From CAWJPW01 sp963844845 (GTDB lineage Bacteria; Acidobacteriota; Thermoanaerobaculia; Thermoanaerobaculales; Sulfomarinibacteraceae), in the NCBI GenBank assembly GCA_963844845.1, contig CAWJPW010000009.1:124001-188000 (forward strand): a DNA stretch of 64,000 nucleotides, given 5' to 3'. Both the position numbers and the translations under genes were made by a program. Under the pieces are notes generated by a model, which had not been told where the DNA came from, made no database searches, and worked only from the letters and a program-made list of their open reading frames with translations. Positions 24,523-32,621 of this stretch are shown here, piece after piece. Numbering within the stretch: the stretch's first letter is position 1; each line of letters starts with the position of its first letter.

Positions 24523-25908
24523 ATGCAGCACGTGACGCGGACGATGGCGGAGTGGGCGGCCGGGGTGCGGTACGACGAGCTCCCCGCCGAGGTGCTACAC
24601 CAGGCCAAGCGCTTCCTGCTCGACTCCCTCGGATGCGCGTTGGGCGGCGCACAGCAGCACGACGTCGCCATCGCCCGGCGGGTGTTGGCCGAGGTCGCGG
24701 GCAAGGGCCCCTGTCGGGTGCTCGTCACCGGCGAGCTGTGGGACCCGCTCTCGGCCTCGCTCCTCAACGCCCTCATGATCCGCGTGATGGACTACAACGA
24801 CATCTACTGGAAGCAGGATCCTTCGCACCCCTCCGATCTCATCCCGGCCGCGCTCGCCTGCGCCGAGCGGGCGGGGGGCTCGGGCCGCGACCTCCTGCTC
24901 GGCATCGTCCTCGCCTATGAGTTCGAGCAGCGCCTGTGCGAGGTCTCCTTCCCCGGTATCCGCGAGGCGGGCTGGCATCACGCCACCCTCACCGCCGTCG
25001 CTGCACCCATTGCAGCTGGCCGCATGCTCGGCCTCGATGCCGGCCAGATCCAGCACGCCGTGGGTATCTCCGCCGCTCGTCACTGCACCACCGGCTCGGT
25101 GACTGCGGGCAAGCTCACCATGATGAAGAACACGGTCGACCCGCTGGCCACCCAGTCCGGTGTGCTGGCGGCCCTCCTCGCCGCCGAGGGCTACACCGGG
25201 CCGGAGCACGTCCTCGACGGCAAGGAGGGCTTCAGCCACGTGCTCCCCACCGAGTGGAAGTGGAACATCCTCACCGACGGGCTCGGCAGCGACTGGCGCA
25301 TCCTTCAGTGTGGGATGAAGTTCTTCCCCACGGAGGCGCTCACGCATGCGCCCATCTCGGCGGTCCTCGAGCTTCTGGAAAAGCACAACCTCGGGCCGGA
25401 GCAGGTCGCGAAGGTGACCATCCACTCCCTGGCGCGGGCCGCCGACATCCTCGCCGATCCCTCGAAGTACGACCCCCAGAGCAAGGAGACCGCGGATCAC
25501 TCGTTGCCGTTCGTGGTCGCCGCGGCAATCGCCCGGCGCCGGGTGACGCCGCAGGAGTTCACCCCGGAGTCCATCGCTGATCCGCTGATCCGCGCACAGC
25601 TGCCCAAGGTGAGGGTCGTCGCCGATCCGGAGATCGAAGCCGTTTTCCCGGCTCTGCAGCGTGTCCGCGTGGTCATCGGGACCACTGACGGCCGTAGCCT
25701 GACCACCCAGCTGGACTTCCCCAAGGGCGACCCGCGCAACCCGTTGACCGACGCCGAGATCATGGGCAAGCTGGAGGCGCTGGCCGAGGGACTGACCAGC
25801 CTGGCGGATGCCCGGCGCATGGCAGCGGCGGTGCAACGTGCAGACGAGTACGACGACGTTCGCGAGCTGGCAGCGGAGCTGGTGATCGCCGGGAGAATCA
25901 AAGACTGA
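24523..25908 (+). CDS. prpD: MmgE/PrpD family dehydratase (2-methylcitrate dehydratase-like)
   Basis: Iron-independent dehydratase family whose best-known member makes 2-methylaconitate from 2-methylcitrate; others act on citrate or on iminodisuccinate-type substrates. The 461-residue protein has the all-helical fold starts AKRFLLDSLGCALGG, the motif MDYNDIYW, EAGWHHATLTAVAAP and KLTMMKNTVDPLATQSG, characteristic of MmgE/PrpD. The ATG at 24523 follows GAGGAGG. Its place after mmdADCB and before an aconitase-family gene suggests propionyl-CoA metabolism, but no methylcitrate synthase or lyase is in the window, so the exact substrate is open. Confidence 0.85.
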   Translation: MQHVTRTMAEWAAGVRYDELPAEVLHQAKRFLLDSLGCALGGAQQHDVAIARRVLAEVAGKGPCRVLVTGELWDPLSASLLNALMIRVMDYNDIYWKQDPSHPSDLIPAALACAERAGGSGRDLLLGIVLAYEFEQRLCEVSFPGIREAGWHHATLTAVAAPIAAGRMLGLDAGQIQHAVGISAARHCTTGSVTAGKLTMMKNTVDPLATQSGVLAALLAAEGYTGPEHVLDGKEGFSHVLPTEWKWNILTDGLGSDWRILQCGMKFFPTEALTHAPISAVLELLEKHNLGPEQVAKVTIHSLARAADILADPSKYDPQSKETADHSLPFVVAAAIARRRVTPQEFTPESIADPLIRAQLPKVRVVADPEIEAVFPALQRVRVVIGTTDGRSLTTQLDFPKGDPRNPLTDAEIMGKLEALAEGLTSLADARRMAAAVQRADEYDDVRELAAELVIAGRIKD

Positions 25909-25910
25909 GA

Positions 25911-26061
25911 GGGAGGTAAAGAGAGAAGAGTAGAGAGTAGAGGTCCCACACACCCGCCCTCGCCGCTAGCGGATCACCACGCAACCGGCGCAACACGGGT
26001 GGGCGCTCACGTCGCACCCGCCGCTCTTCACTCTTTGCTCTTCCACCCTTTACTCTCCTCC
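25911..26061. repeat. Imperfect inverted repeat of purine/pyrimidine-rich arms
   Basis: The left arm (25911-25943, contains GGAGGTAAAGAGAGAAGAG) and the right arm (26024-26061, whose complement contains GGAGGAGAGTAAAGGG) are inverted relative to each other with several gaps, flanking about 80 bases. The rest of the gap up to 26125 holds no gene. It could fold as a long terminator-like structure after prpD. Confidence 0.45.
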
Positions 26062-26125
26062 TTCACCGGCGAGCACCTCACCTCGCGGCTCACGGTGAAC
26101 GCAGGATGGAACAGGGGGCTCCGCG

Positions 26126-28078
26126 ATGGGTCAGACGGCGACCGAGAAGATCGTACAACGGCATGCGGTTGGCCTGCCGGCGGGCCACGAAGTCCGCGCC
26201 GGCGACCTGGTGACGGTGCGTCCCTTCCACGTGATGACGCACGACAACACCGGTGCGGTGATCCCCAAGTTCCGCACCATCGGCGCCACCCGGGTAGCCG
26301 ACCCGTCGCAGCCGGTCTTCACCCTCGACCACAACGTCCAGGACACCGGTGACGGCAACCTCGCCAAGTACCGCGCCATCGAGGCCTTTGCAGCCGACCA
26401 GGGGATCGTCTTCCATCCCGCCGGCGCCGGGATCGGCCACCAGCTCATGGTGGAGCGCGGCTTCGTCCACCCCGGCAGCATGGTGGTGGCTTCGGACTCC
26501 CACTCCAACATGTACGGCGCCATGGCCGCCCTGGGCACGCCGGTGGTACGCACCGATGCCGCCGCCATCTGGGCCACCGGCACGACCTGGTGGCAGGTGC
26601 CGCGCTCGGTCAAAGTGATCCTCGAGGGAGCACTCCGCACAGGCGTCACCGGCAAGGACGTCATCATCACCCTGTGCGGGCTCTACGGCTCCGGCGAGGT
26701 CCTCAACGCCGCCGTGGAGTTTCACGGCACCGGCGTCCGCGCTCTGACCATTCCGGAGCGCATGACCATCGCCAACATGTCCACCGAGTGGGGCCCTCTG
26801 GTGGCCTGGTTCCCCTTCGACGAGGCGACTGCCGCCTACCTCCGCGAGCGCGCCCAACGCCTTGCCGCCATGGGTATCCACAGGCGCCTCACAGACGCGA
26901 TGGTGACCTCATGGGAGGCCCATCCCCCGGGACCCGATCCCGACGCGGAGTACGCCGCAGAGATCCTCCTCGACCTCGATGGCGTGTCGCCCCACGTGGC
27001 CGGCCCCGACACCGTCTTCATCACCCGTCCGGTGTCCGAGATGGCAGTCGACCGGGTACCGGTGGACAAGGCGTACCTCATGTCCTGCGTCAACGCCCGT
27101 TTCGACGACCTCGAGGAGGCCGCGGGGGTCCTGCGCGGCCGCCACGTCGCCGACACAGTGGAGCTCTACGTCGCCGCGGCGTCGGCCGAGGTTCAGGAGA
27201 AGGCCGAGGCAAGCGGCGCGTGGCAGGTGCTGGTGGAGGCCGGTGCGCGGACCCTGCCGCCGGGCTGCGGAGCATGCATCGGGCTGGGGGCCGGCCTGCT
27301 GGAGCCCGGCGAGGTGGGCATCTCGGCCACCAATCGTAACTTCAAGGGCCGCATGGGCTCACGCGACGCCAAGGCCTTCCTGGCCAGCCCGGCGGTGGTC
27401 GCCGCGTCAGCTGCGGCAGGGTTCATCACGGGCCCCGCCGGCGCCGACTCCCGGCGGCCGGAGCGGGTCTTCAACGACCTCGGATGGACCCCTCCCGAAC
27501 GCCAGGTGGAGATCCTCCCCGGCTTCCCCGAACGTCTCGAGGGTCGGATTCTCCACCTTCCAGCCGACAACCTGAACACCGATGGGATCTACGGCAAGGA
27601 CGTCACGTACCGCGACGACCTCACGCCGGCGCAAATGGCAGCCTACGCCATGCTCAACTACGATCCTTGTTTCCAGGAGCTCGCCAGGGTGGGAGACATC
27701 CTGGTGAGTGGCACCAACTTCGGCACCGGCTCCTCGCGGGAACAGGCGGCCACCGCCCTCAAGTCCCGCGGCATCCAGCTGATCATCGCCGCCAGCTTCT
27801 CCCAGACCTACCTGCGCAATGCCTTCAACAACGCCTTCATCTGCCTCGAGAGCCAAGCCCTGGCGCAGGCGGTAGGTTCGGCCTTCGCCCACCGCGCCGC
27901 CGCCGGCGAGCGCACCATCCCCGCCGACTCCGTGAGCCTCGACCTTCGCCGCTCGGTGGCGACCTGGCGGGGGCGGGAGTACGCCTTCTCCCCCTTGGGT
28001 CCCGCGGCGCAGGAGCTCATTCTCGCCGGCGGCCTCGAAGCGCTCACCCGACGGAAGCTCGGCCTGAGCGACGACTGA
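26126..28078 (+). CDS. Aconitase/isopropylmalate-dehydratase family protein, LeuC-LeuD fusion
   Basis: A 650-residue [4Fe-4S] hydro-lyase. The large-subunit part (about 1-420) has FTLDHNVQDTG, VVASDSHSNMYGAMAALG and the cluster ligands in MSCVNARFDDLEEA and PPGCGACIGLG, giving three cysteines. The swivelling LeuD part (about 470-650) has VSGTNFGTGSSREQAATALK and ASFSQTYLRNAFNN. At 650 residues it is shorter than AcnA/AcnB and resembles the compact fused homoaconitase/aconitase type. Its neighbour PrpD makes it a candidate for hydrating 2-methylaconitate or for serving as the aconitase of the TCA cycle. The start ATG at 26126 has only a weak GGGGG ribosome site. Confidence 0.85.
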   Translation: MGQTATEKIVQRHAVGLPAGHEVRAGDLVTVRPFHVMTHDNTGAVIPKFRTIGATRVADPSQPVFTLDHNVQDTGDGNLAKYRAIEAFAADQGIVFHPAGAGIGHQLMVERGFVHPGSMVVASDSHSNMYGAMAALGTPVVRTDAAAIWATGTTWWQVPRSVKVILEGALRTGVTGKDVIITLCGLYGSGEVLNAAVEFHGTGVRALTIPERMTIANMSTEWGPLVAWFPFDEATAAYLRERAQRLAAMGIHRRLTDAMVTSWEAHPPGPDPDAEYAAEILLDLDGVSPHVAGPDTVFITRPVSEMAVDRVPVDKAYLMSCVNARFDDLEEAAGVLRGRHVADTVELYVAAASAEVQEKAEASGAWQVLVEAGARTLPPGCGACIGLGAGLLEPGEVGISATNRNFKGRMGSRDAKAFLASPAVVAASAAAGFITGPAGADSRRPERVFNDLGWTPPERQVEILPGFPERLEGRILHLPADNLNTDGIYGKDVTYRDDLTPAQMAAYAMLNYDPCFQELARVGDILVSGTNFGTGSSREQAATALKSRGIQLIIAASFSQTYLRNAFNNAFICLESQALAQAVGSAFAHRAAAGERTIPADSVSLDLRRSVATWRGREYAFSPLGPAAQELILAGGLEALTRRKLGLSDD

Positions 28079-28173
28079 GGGGATCGTCCTGAGGAGTCGC
28101 TCGAGTGCGGGGATTCGGAGGTCGAACGCGCGGGCGATTGGCCCGGTGGGTGGTCCATGGAGCGTCGTCCCCC

Positions 28174-28198
28174 CTCCGCCCCTCCGTTCCCGGCGGAG
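28174..28198. terminator. Hairpin between convergent aconitase-family and zinc-ribbon genes
   Basis: CTCCGCC (28174-28180) and GGCGGAG (28192-28198) with an 11-base loop, 10 bases from the end of the minus-strand gene. There is no strong U-tract in either direction. Confidence 0.35.
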
Positions 28199-28207
28199 CG
28201 GGTGGGC

Positions 28208-29155
28208 TCACGGCGGCAGCGGAATCAGCAGCGCGTCCTCGCAGTCGATCATATGGTCGGCGGCACACCGGGTGCATCGGCCGTGCACCTTGCCGTTCTG
28301 CAGCCGGTATTGGAGCTCCCCTTCGCCGCAGGCGTCGCAGGTGAACGAGCGAGCGTACACCCAATCCATGAGGACGGAGTCGTACTGCGCCGACTCCCGC
28401 GTCATGCGCCAGGCGGCCTGCCGTACCGGCCGCCCGTCGACCACGAGTTCGCCGTGGAAGCGCAGCACCATGCGCATCTGGTCCTTGCGCACCACGAGCC
28501 CACCGCCCATGTCGATGTCAGCCATGAGCTCGTAGGGACACGACAGCACCGCGCCCTCCCGCAGTGCCAGTAGCCGGAGGGTGGTGAGCAGGAGCGGCCC
28601 CTCCTCGCTGTCGAGCCGCAGGAAGGGGGTCTCCGCCGGGCGCAGCACCTGGGCGAAGGGGGCGGCCGCGTCGGCCGGAAGAGGATTCCTCTGCAGGAAT
28701 GCCGCGGCGCGCTTGGCCCACTCCGCGCGCACCTGCGCCGCCTTGATGGCCGCCTCCTCGGCGACCCGGCTGCGCCGCATCTGCCGGACCTGCTCGCGCT
28801 CCCGCTTCGCGAACACAACACCGCAGGAGGCGCAGTCGTTGCGCTCCGCCGGCTGCTCGAAACCGCACTCGGGGCAGGTCTGGGTTGCGCCGAGCCGCTC
28901 GACCGCCGGCGGCCGACCCACGACCGGGCGGATCTCCACGGTCGCACCGGCCAACTCGAGCCCGTTCACGACCTTGAGGGCGGCCTCACGGCTCAAGGCC
29001 TCGAACACCGGGCGCTGCGTCTCGCGCAACCGCCGCTCCGCCTCGCGGTGCTCGAGCTCGCCGAGCCCGGCAACGGTCCGCACGAGCCCACGCCGCCCCT
29101 CTGTAGTCCCCTCCCTCAGCCCGAGCACGAAGATGTCGAAGGAAACCGTGTCCAT
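28208..29155 (-). CDS. Zinc-ribbon protein with L7/L12-like N-terminal domain
   Basis: A 315-residue cytoplasmic protein with no named family that I recognise. Residues about 1-75 (FDIFVLGLREG through LKVVNGLELAGATVEIRPV) resemble the ribosomal L7/L12 C-terminal fold. A first zinc ribbon follows (CPECGFEQPAERNDCASCG, about 98-116), then a charged helix (about 120-160), a PH-like beta domain (about 170-260), and a second ribbon (CDACGEGELQ ... GRCTRC) near the C-terminus. AAGGAG precedes tandem ATGs at 29158 and 29155; I took 29155 for spacing. It is transcribed alone and its role is unknown. Confidence 0.7.
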   Translation of the reverse strand: MDTVSFDIFVLGLREGTTEGRRGLVRTVAGLGELEHREAERRLRETQRPVFEALSREAALKVVNGLELAGATVEIRPVVGRPPAVERLGATQTCPECGFEQPAERNDCASCGVVFAKREREQVRQMRRSRVAEEAAIKAAQVRAEWAKRAAAFLQRNPLPADAAAPFAQVLRPAETPFLRLDSEEGPLLLTTLRLLALREGAVLSCPYELMADIDMGGGLVVRKDQMRMVLRFHGELVVDGRPVRQAAWRMTRESAQYDSVLMDWVYARSFTCDACGEGELQYRLQNGKVHGRCTRCAADHMIDCEDALLIPLPP

Positions 29156-29223
29156 CATCTCTCCTTGCTGAGATGATGCCACACTTGGGGTGCGGCCCAC
29201 CAGATGGCTGCCGGCCGCACGGC

Positions 29224-29252
29224 TTGGTCAGCGCTCTCCGGGGCGCTAAGAT
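29224..29252 (+). promoter_or_regulatory. Promoter of the two-component pair
   Basis: -35 TTGGTC (29224-29229), 17-base spacer, -10 TAAGAT (29247-29252). The transcript would have a leader of about 130 bases before the histidine kinase, with no gene in it. Confidence 0.5.
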
Positions 29253-29390
29253 GAGTGCATGCTCCCTATCTCCGCATGCGTCCGGGGTCGGACCAGCAAC
29301 GACCGAACCGCAGCGCGCCGCGGCTCGGCTGGGTCGCCGCGGCCGGTGGTTACCGCCTTCGTCCTGCGGCGCCCCCAAGGGCACTGAGAC

Positions 29391-30755
29391 ATGGTGCACG
29401 CCGAGGAGCCGAAGACGCCCGCACCCGCCGGGCACACCGGCCCGGCGCGGCCCAACTTCGCTCTCGTGGGCGACTACTCGTCGACGCGCCGGAGCTTCCA
29501 GGAAGCCCTGATCTCGCTGGCGATCATGCTCCTCCTCATCGGCGTGCTCCTCCAGTTCTGGATCTACAACCGGGCCGGCGTGTGGGCGCAGGACCGCGAG
29601 CACCTCGGGGACTACCTCTGGGTGGCGATCGCCGTCGCCGTGGCACTCTGTCTCCTCGCCCTCTACCGCTGGCACACGCTTCGCAAGGAGCTGGAGTGGC
29701 GCCAGCGGGTGGACGAGGAGCTGCTCCTGCTGCGCGAGGCGGTCGAGACCATGACCATCGGCCTCACCATCACCAACGCAGACGGGCGCATCCGCTACGT
29801 GAACCCGGCGGAGGCGCAAATGCACGGCTTCACCCAGGAGGAGCTCATCGGCGGGGACGTCCGGACCTTCGCTCCGCCCGACCGGGCCGGCACGATCCGC
29901 TCCGCAGAGCGGCCCCACTCCGGTCGCTGGAGCCGTGAAAGCCTCAACCTCCACCGTGACGGCTCGGTGTTTCCTGTGCACCTCATGTCGAACGTGGTGC
30001 TCGACCCGCACGGCCAACCCATCGGCACCGTCACATCCTGCGAGGACATCAGCGAGCGCAAGCGGGCCGAGGACCGGCTGAGGGAGTCGGGACAGCGTCT
30101 GCGCGGCCTCGCTCAACACCTCGAGGTGGTCCGGGAGGAGGAGCGTTCACGCATCGCCCAGGAGATTCACGACAATCTCGGCGCCTCCCTCACGGTGCTC
30201 AAGCTCGATCTCTCGATGATCGAGCAACGCGTATCCGAGAGCGCCCCCGATCTCCTGCCGCGGATCCACCGCATGCTTGAGAGCATCGACGGGACGGTCG
30301 ACACGGTGCGCAGCCTCGCCCGCAACCTGCGTCCCTTCCTCCTCGACGACGTGGGTCTCATCGCGGCCATCGAGTGGCACGTCCAGGAGGTGGACTCGCG
30401 GACCGGGGTGCACTGCCGGGCGCGGCTTCCCGAGGAGGAGCTCGTGCTCGGCGAGGAGGAGCGCAAGGTGCTCTTCAGGGCGTTCCAAGAGGCCGTGACG
30501 AACGCGCTCCGCCACGCCGCCGCGAAGACAGTGGAGGTCAGCCTCGAGGAGGGTTCGGACGGTCTCGTGCTGGTGATACGTGACGACGGCGTGGGTATCG
30601 ACCCCGGTTGGCTGGACAAGCCGAAGGGATTCGGGCTCATGGCGCTGCGGGAGCGGGTCCTGGGGATCGGCGGCCACCTCGAGGTCGTCGGCGGAGAAGA
30701 CCGAGGTACCGTGGTGCGGGTGGCGCTTCCTCGACGACCCGTGGGGGCCGAATGA
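29391..30755 (+). CDS. NarL-type sensor histidine kinase with PAS domain
   Basis: Membrane-anchored kinase of 454 residues. Two hydrophobic helices (about 42-60 and 78-95) frame a short extracytoplasmic loop of only about 17 residues, so the signal is probably sensed in the membrane or by the PAS domain (about 115-225, TITNADGRIRYVNPAEAQMHG). The HisKA_3 dimerisation box EERSRIAQEIHDNLGASLTV carries the phospho-acceptor His260, and the HATPase domain shows FQEAVTNALRHA and DDGVGIDPGW ... GFGLMALRERV. It overlaps the response regulator by ATGA. The signal is unknown; the minor-pilin genes downstream are possible targets. Confidence 0.93.
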   Translation: MVHAEEPKTPAPAGHTGPARPNFALVGDYSSTRRSFQEALISLAIMLLLIGVLLQFWIYNRAGVWAQDREHLGDYLWVAIAVAVALCLLALYRWHTLRKELEWRQRVDEELLLLREAVETMTIGLTITNADGRIRYVNPAEAQMHGFTQEELIGGDVRTFAPPDRAGTIRSAERPHSGRWSRESLNLHRDGSVFPVHLMSNVVLDPHGQPIGTVTSCEDISERKRAEDRLRESGQRLRGLAQHLEVVREEERSRIAQEIHDNLGASLTVLKLDLSMIEQRVSESAPDLLPRIHRMLESIDGTVDTVRSLARNLRPFLLDDVGLIAAIEWHVQEVDSRTGVHCRARLPEEELVLGEEERKVLFRAFQEAVTNALRHAAAKTVEVSLEEGSDGLVLVIRDDGVGIDPGWLDKPKGFGLMALRERVLGIGGHLEVVGGEDRGTVVRVALPRRPVGAE

Positions 30756-31384
30756 TCCAGGTTCTCATCGCCGACGACCATACGATCTTCCGCAAGGGGC
30801 TGCAAGAGCTTCTCGCCCAGACACCCGACCTCGAGGTCGCGGCGGAGGCGTGCGACGGCGCCATGGTCCTCGAGATCCTCGCGGCGCACGAGGTCGACGT
30901 CGTCGTCCTCGACCTCGCCATGCCCGGCCGCGGAGGCCTCGACGTCCTCAAGGACATCCGGGCGCGCTTCCCACACGTCAAGGTCCTCATCCTGAGCATG
31001 CACCCGGTGGAGCAGTACGCCGTGCGCACGATCAAGGCGGGCGCCTCGGGCTACCTCACCAAGGAGCGCACCCCCTACGAGCTCATCGGAGCGATCCGGA
31101 AGGTGGCGAGCGGCGGCCATTACGTGAACGCCGAGCTCGCCGAACGCCTCGCCGCCGAGCTCGGCGGCGGCCCGGTGGAGGCCCCCCACGAGCGCCTCTC
31201 GGACCGAGAGCTGCAGGTGATGGTGCTCCTCGCTCGCGGTCGGACCGTGTCGGAGATCGCCGAGGAGGTCGCCCTGAGCGTTAACACCGTGAGCACCTAC
31301 CGCGCCCGCATTCTGAGCAAGACGATGCTCCGCAACAACGCCGAAATCGCCTACTACGCCCTGAAGGAGGGGCTCATCGACTGA
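30752..31384 (+). CDS. NarL/UvrY-family response regulator
   Basis: DNA-binding partner of the upstream kinase, 210 residues. The receiver domain has DD at 8-9, phospho-acceptor Asp54 in VVVLDLAMPGRGG, a Ser82 switch and Lys104 in SGYLTKER. A LuxR-type helix-turn-helix (LSDRELQVMVLLARGRTVSE, then IAEEVALSVNTVSTYRARIL) occupies about 145-205. Start ATG overlaps the kinase stop (ATGA). Confidence 0.95.
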   Translation: MIQVLIADDHTIFRKGLQELLAQTPDLEVAAEACDGAMVLEILAAHEVDVVVLDLAMPGRGGLDVLKDIRARFPHVKVLILSMHPVEQYAVRTIKAGASGYLTKERTPYELIGAIRKVASGGHYVNAELAERLAAELGGGPVEAPHERLSDRELQVMVLLARGRTVSEIAEEVALSVNTVSTYRARILSKTMLRNNAEIAYYALKEGLID

Positions 31385-31407
31385 GCCCCGTCGTCGGATG
31401 AACTACA

Positions 31408-31432
31408 TGGTGTCGTCGCTGAAGTGACACCA
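31408..31432. promoter_or_regulatory. Inverted repeat between the response regulator and the pilin operon
   Basis: TGGTGTC (31408-31414) and GACACCA (31426-31432) with an 11-base spacer. It is either a weak terminator of the regulator gene or a binding site controlling the pilin genes. There is no T-run. Confidence 0.4.
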
Positions 31433-31556
31433 GGATCACGGGAGATGCGAGGTGAACTTCAACCGCCACGCGCTGCACAAGGCCTCCGGGGAGACCCATA
31501 CTGTCTGCGTACTGGGTTCGCTCGCGTTGTCAAACAGCAGGAACGGAAAGAGGCCG

Positions 31557-32126
31557 ATGCTCAGATCCCACTTCCATCCCGGCCCCGCACCCGCCGATGC
31601 CACACCCGGCGGCTTCGCACCGAGGCCGGACGGCTCTCGGACGGAGGGTCCCCGGGCGTCGGGCTTCACGCTGGTGGAGATCCTCGTCGTCGTCGCTCTC
31701 CTCGGGGTGGCGGCACTGATCGTGACGGCCAACATGGGCACGGTGCTCCGGCGCTCCCAGCTCGAAGGAACCACCACCGAGCTCACGTCGTTCCTCGACG
31801 CGGTGCCTCGCGCCGCGTTCGAGCGCCGCGCGCCCGTGTTTCTCCAGTGGAGCTCGAGCACCCGCACCTTCGCCGTCACCACTGATGCTGCGGGAGCTTC
31901 AGTGCTCGACACGTTCCGTCTCCCCGACTCGGTGAACGCGACGGTGGGCCTACCGGCGACGCTGCGCTGCGACACGATCGGCCGGGCCTACGTCGGCACG
32001 AACGGGGTGATGCTCGGCAATGTGCAGACGGTGCAGCTGGCCCAGGCCGCTGGCTACGACAGCCCCATCTACACGCTGACGCTGTCGCCCCTGTGGGCGG
32101 TCGTCGTTACCAAGCAGATGAGTTAG
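31557..32126 (+). CDS. Type IV minor prepilin, GspH/FimT family
   Basis: First gene of a minor-pilin operon that primes type IV pilus assembly. From the ATG at 31557 the protein is 189 residues with the prepilin-peptidase motif GFTLVEILVV after a leader of about 35 residues, followed by a hydrophobic helix and a beta-rich globular domain (LEGTTTELTSFLDAVPRAAF). I preferred this ATG because AGAGG lies 3 bases upstream; an in-frame GTG at 31452 (preceded by GGAG) would give a leader near 70 residues, unusually long. The next gene starts 12 bases downstream. Confidence 0.82.
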   Translation: MLRSHFHPGPAPADATPGGFAPRPDGSRTEGPRASGFTLVEILVVVALLGVAALIVTANMGTVLRRSQLEGTTTELTSFLDAVPRAAFERRAPVFLQWSSSTRTFAVTTDAAGASVLDTFRLPDSVNATVGLPATLRCDTIGRAYVGTNGVMLGNVQTVQLAQAAGYDSPIYTLTLSPLWAVVVTKQMS

Positions 32127-32138
32127 GGAGGTGCACGG

Positions 32139-32621
32139 GTGAACCAGACAGAGCTCGCTCGGCACGACGAACGCGGCCAGTCACTGGTCGAGGTACTCGC
32201 CGCCCTCGCGATCATGCTCCTCGTGATGGTGGGCGTTCTCCAGCTCTTCACGATGGGACTGCTCAGCTACCGGGTCAGCACCGCACAAAGCGAGATGACC
32301 AACAAGGCGCAGGCCGTGGTCGAGGTGATCCGCATGGTGAACTCCCTCGGCCTCACCGCCAACAACGGCGGCATCCTTCCCCTCGCCACGAGCACCCGGA
32401 ACCTGCCGGTCACCTCCAGCGACGCCAACTGGGCGTTCTGGGGACCCGCCGGGTTCGGGATCATCCAGCCCGACTCCAAGTTCCGGATCTCATACCAGAT
32501 CACCGACGACGGCGTCGACTGGGTTGTCGCCGTCTTGGTGGAGCCGGGAACCACCGGATCCACCTACCTCGGCCCGGTGGGCCAGAAGGGTATCCGCTAT
32601 GCGGCCCGTGTCCCCAAGTGA
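32139..32621 (+). CDS. Type IV minor prepilin, PilV-like
   Basis: A 160-residue prepilin beginning with GTG at 32139 after GGGAGG. A short leader ends at GQSLVEVLAALAIMLL, a prepilin motif with Ser in place of the usual Phe-Thr, followed by the transmembrane helix. The C-terminal domain is small and polar (WAFWGPAGFGIIQPD). Position second in the operon and the SLVE motif fit PilV. It overlaps the PilW-like gene by 23 bases. Confidence 0.8.
   Translation: MNQTELARHDERGQSLVEVLAALAIMLLVMVGVLQLFTMGLLSYRVSTAQSEMTNKAQAVVEVIRMVNSLGLTANNGGILPLATSTRNLPVTSSDANWAFWGPAGFGIIQPDSKFRISYQITDDGVDWVVAVLVEPGTTGSTYLGPVGQKGIRYAARVPK

Noticed and set aside
31452..31556. GTG upstream extension of the FimT-like prepilin
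   Set aside because: It would create a leader near 70 residues before the GFTLVE site; prepilin leaders are usually under 40. Kept as alternative.
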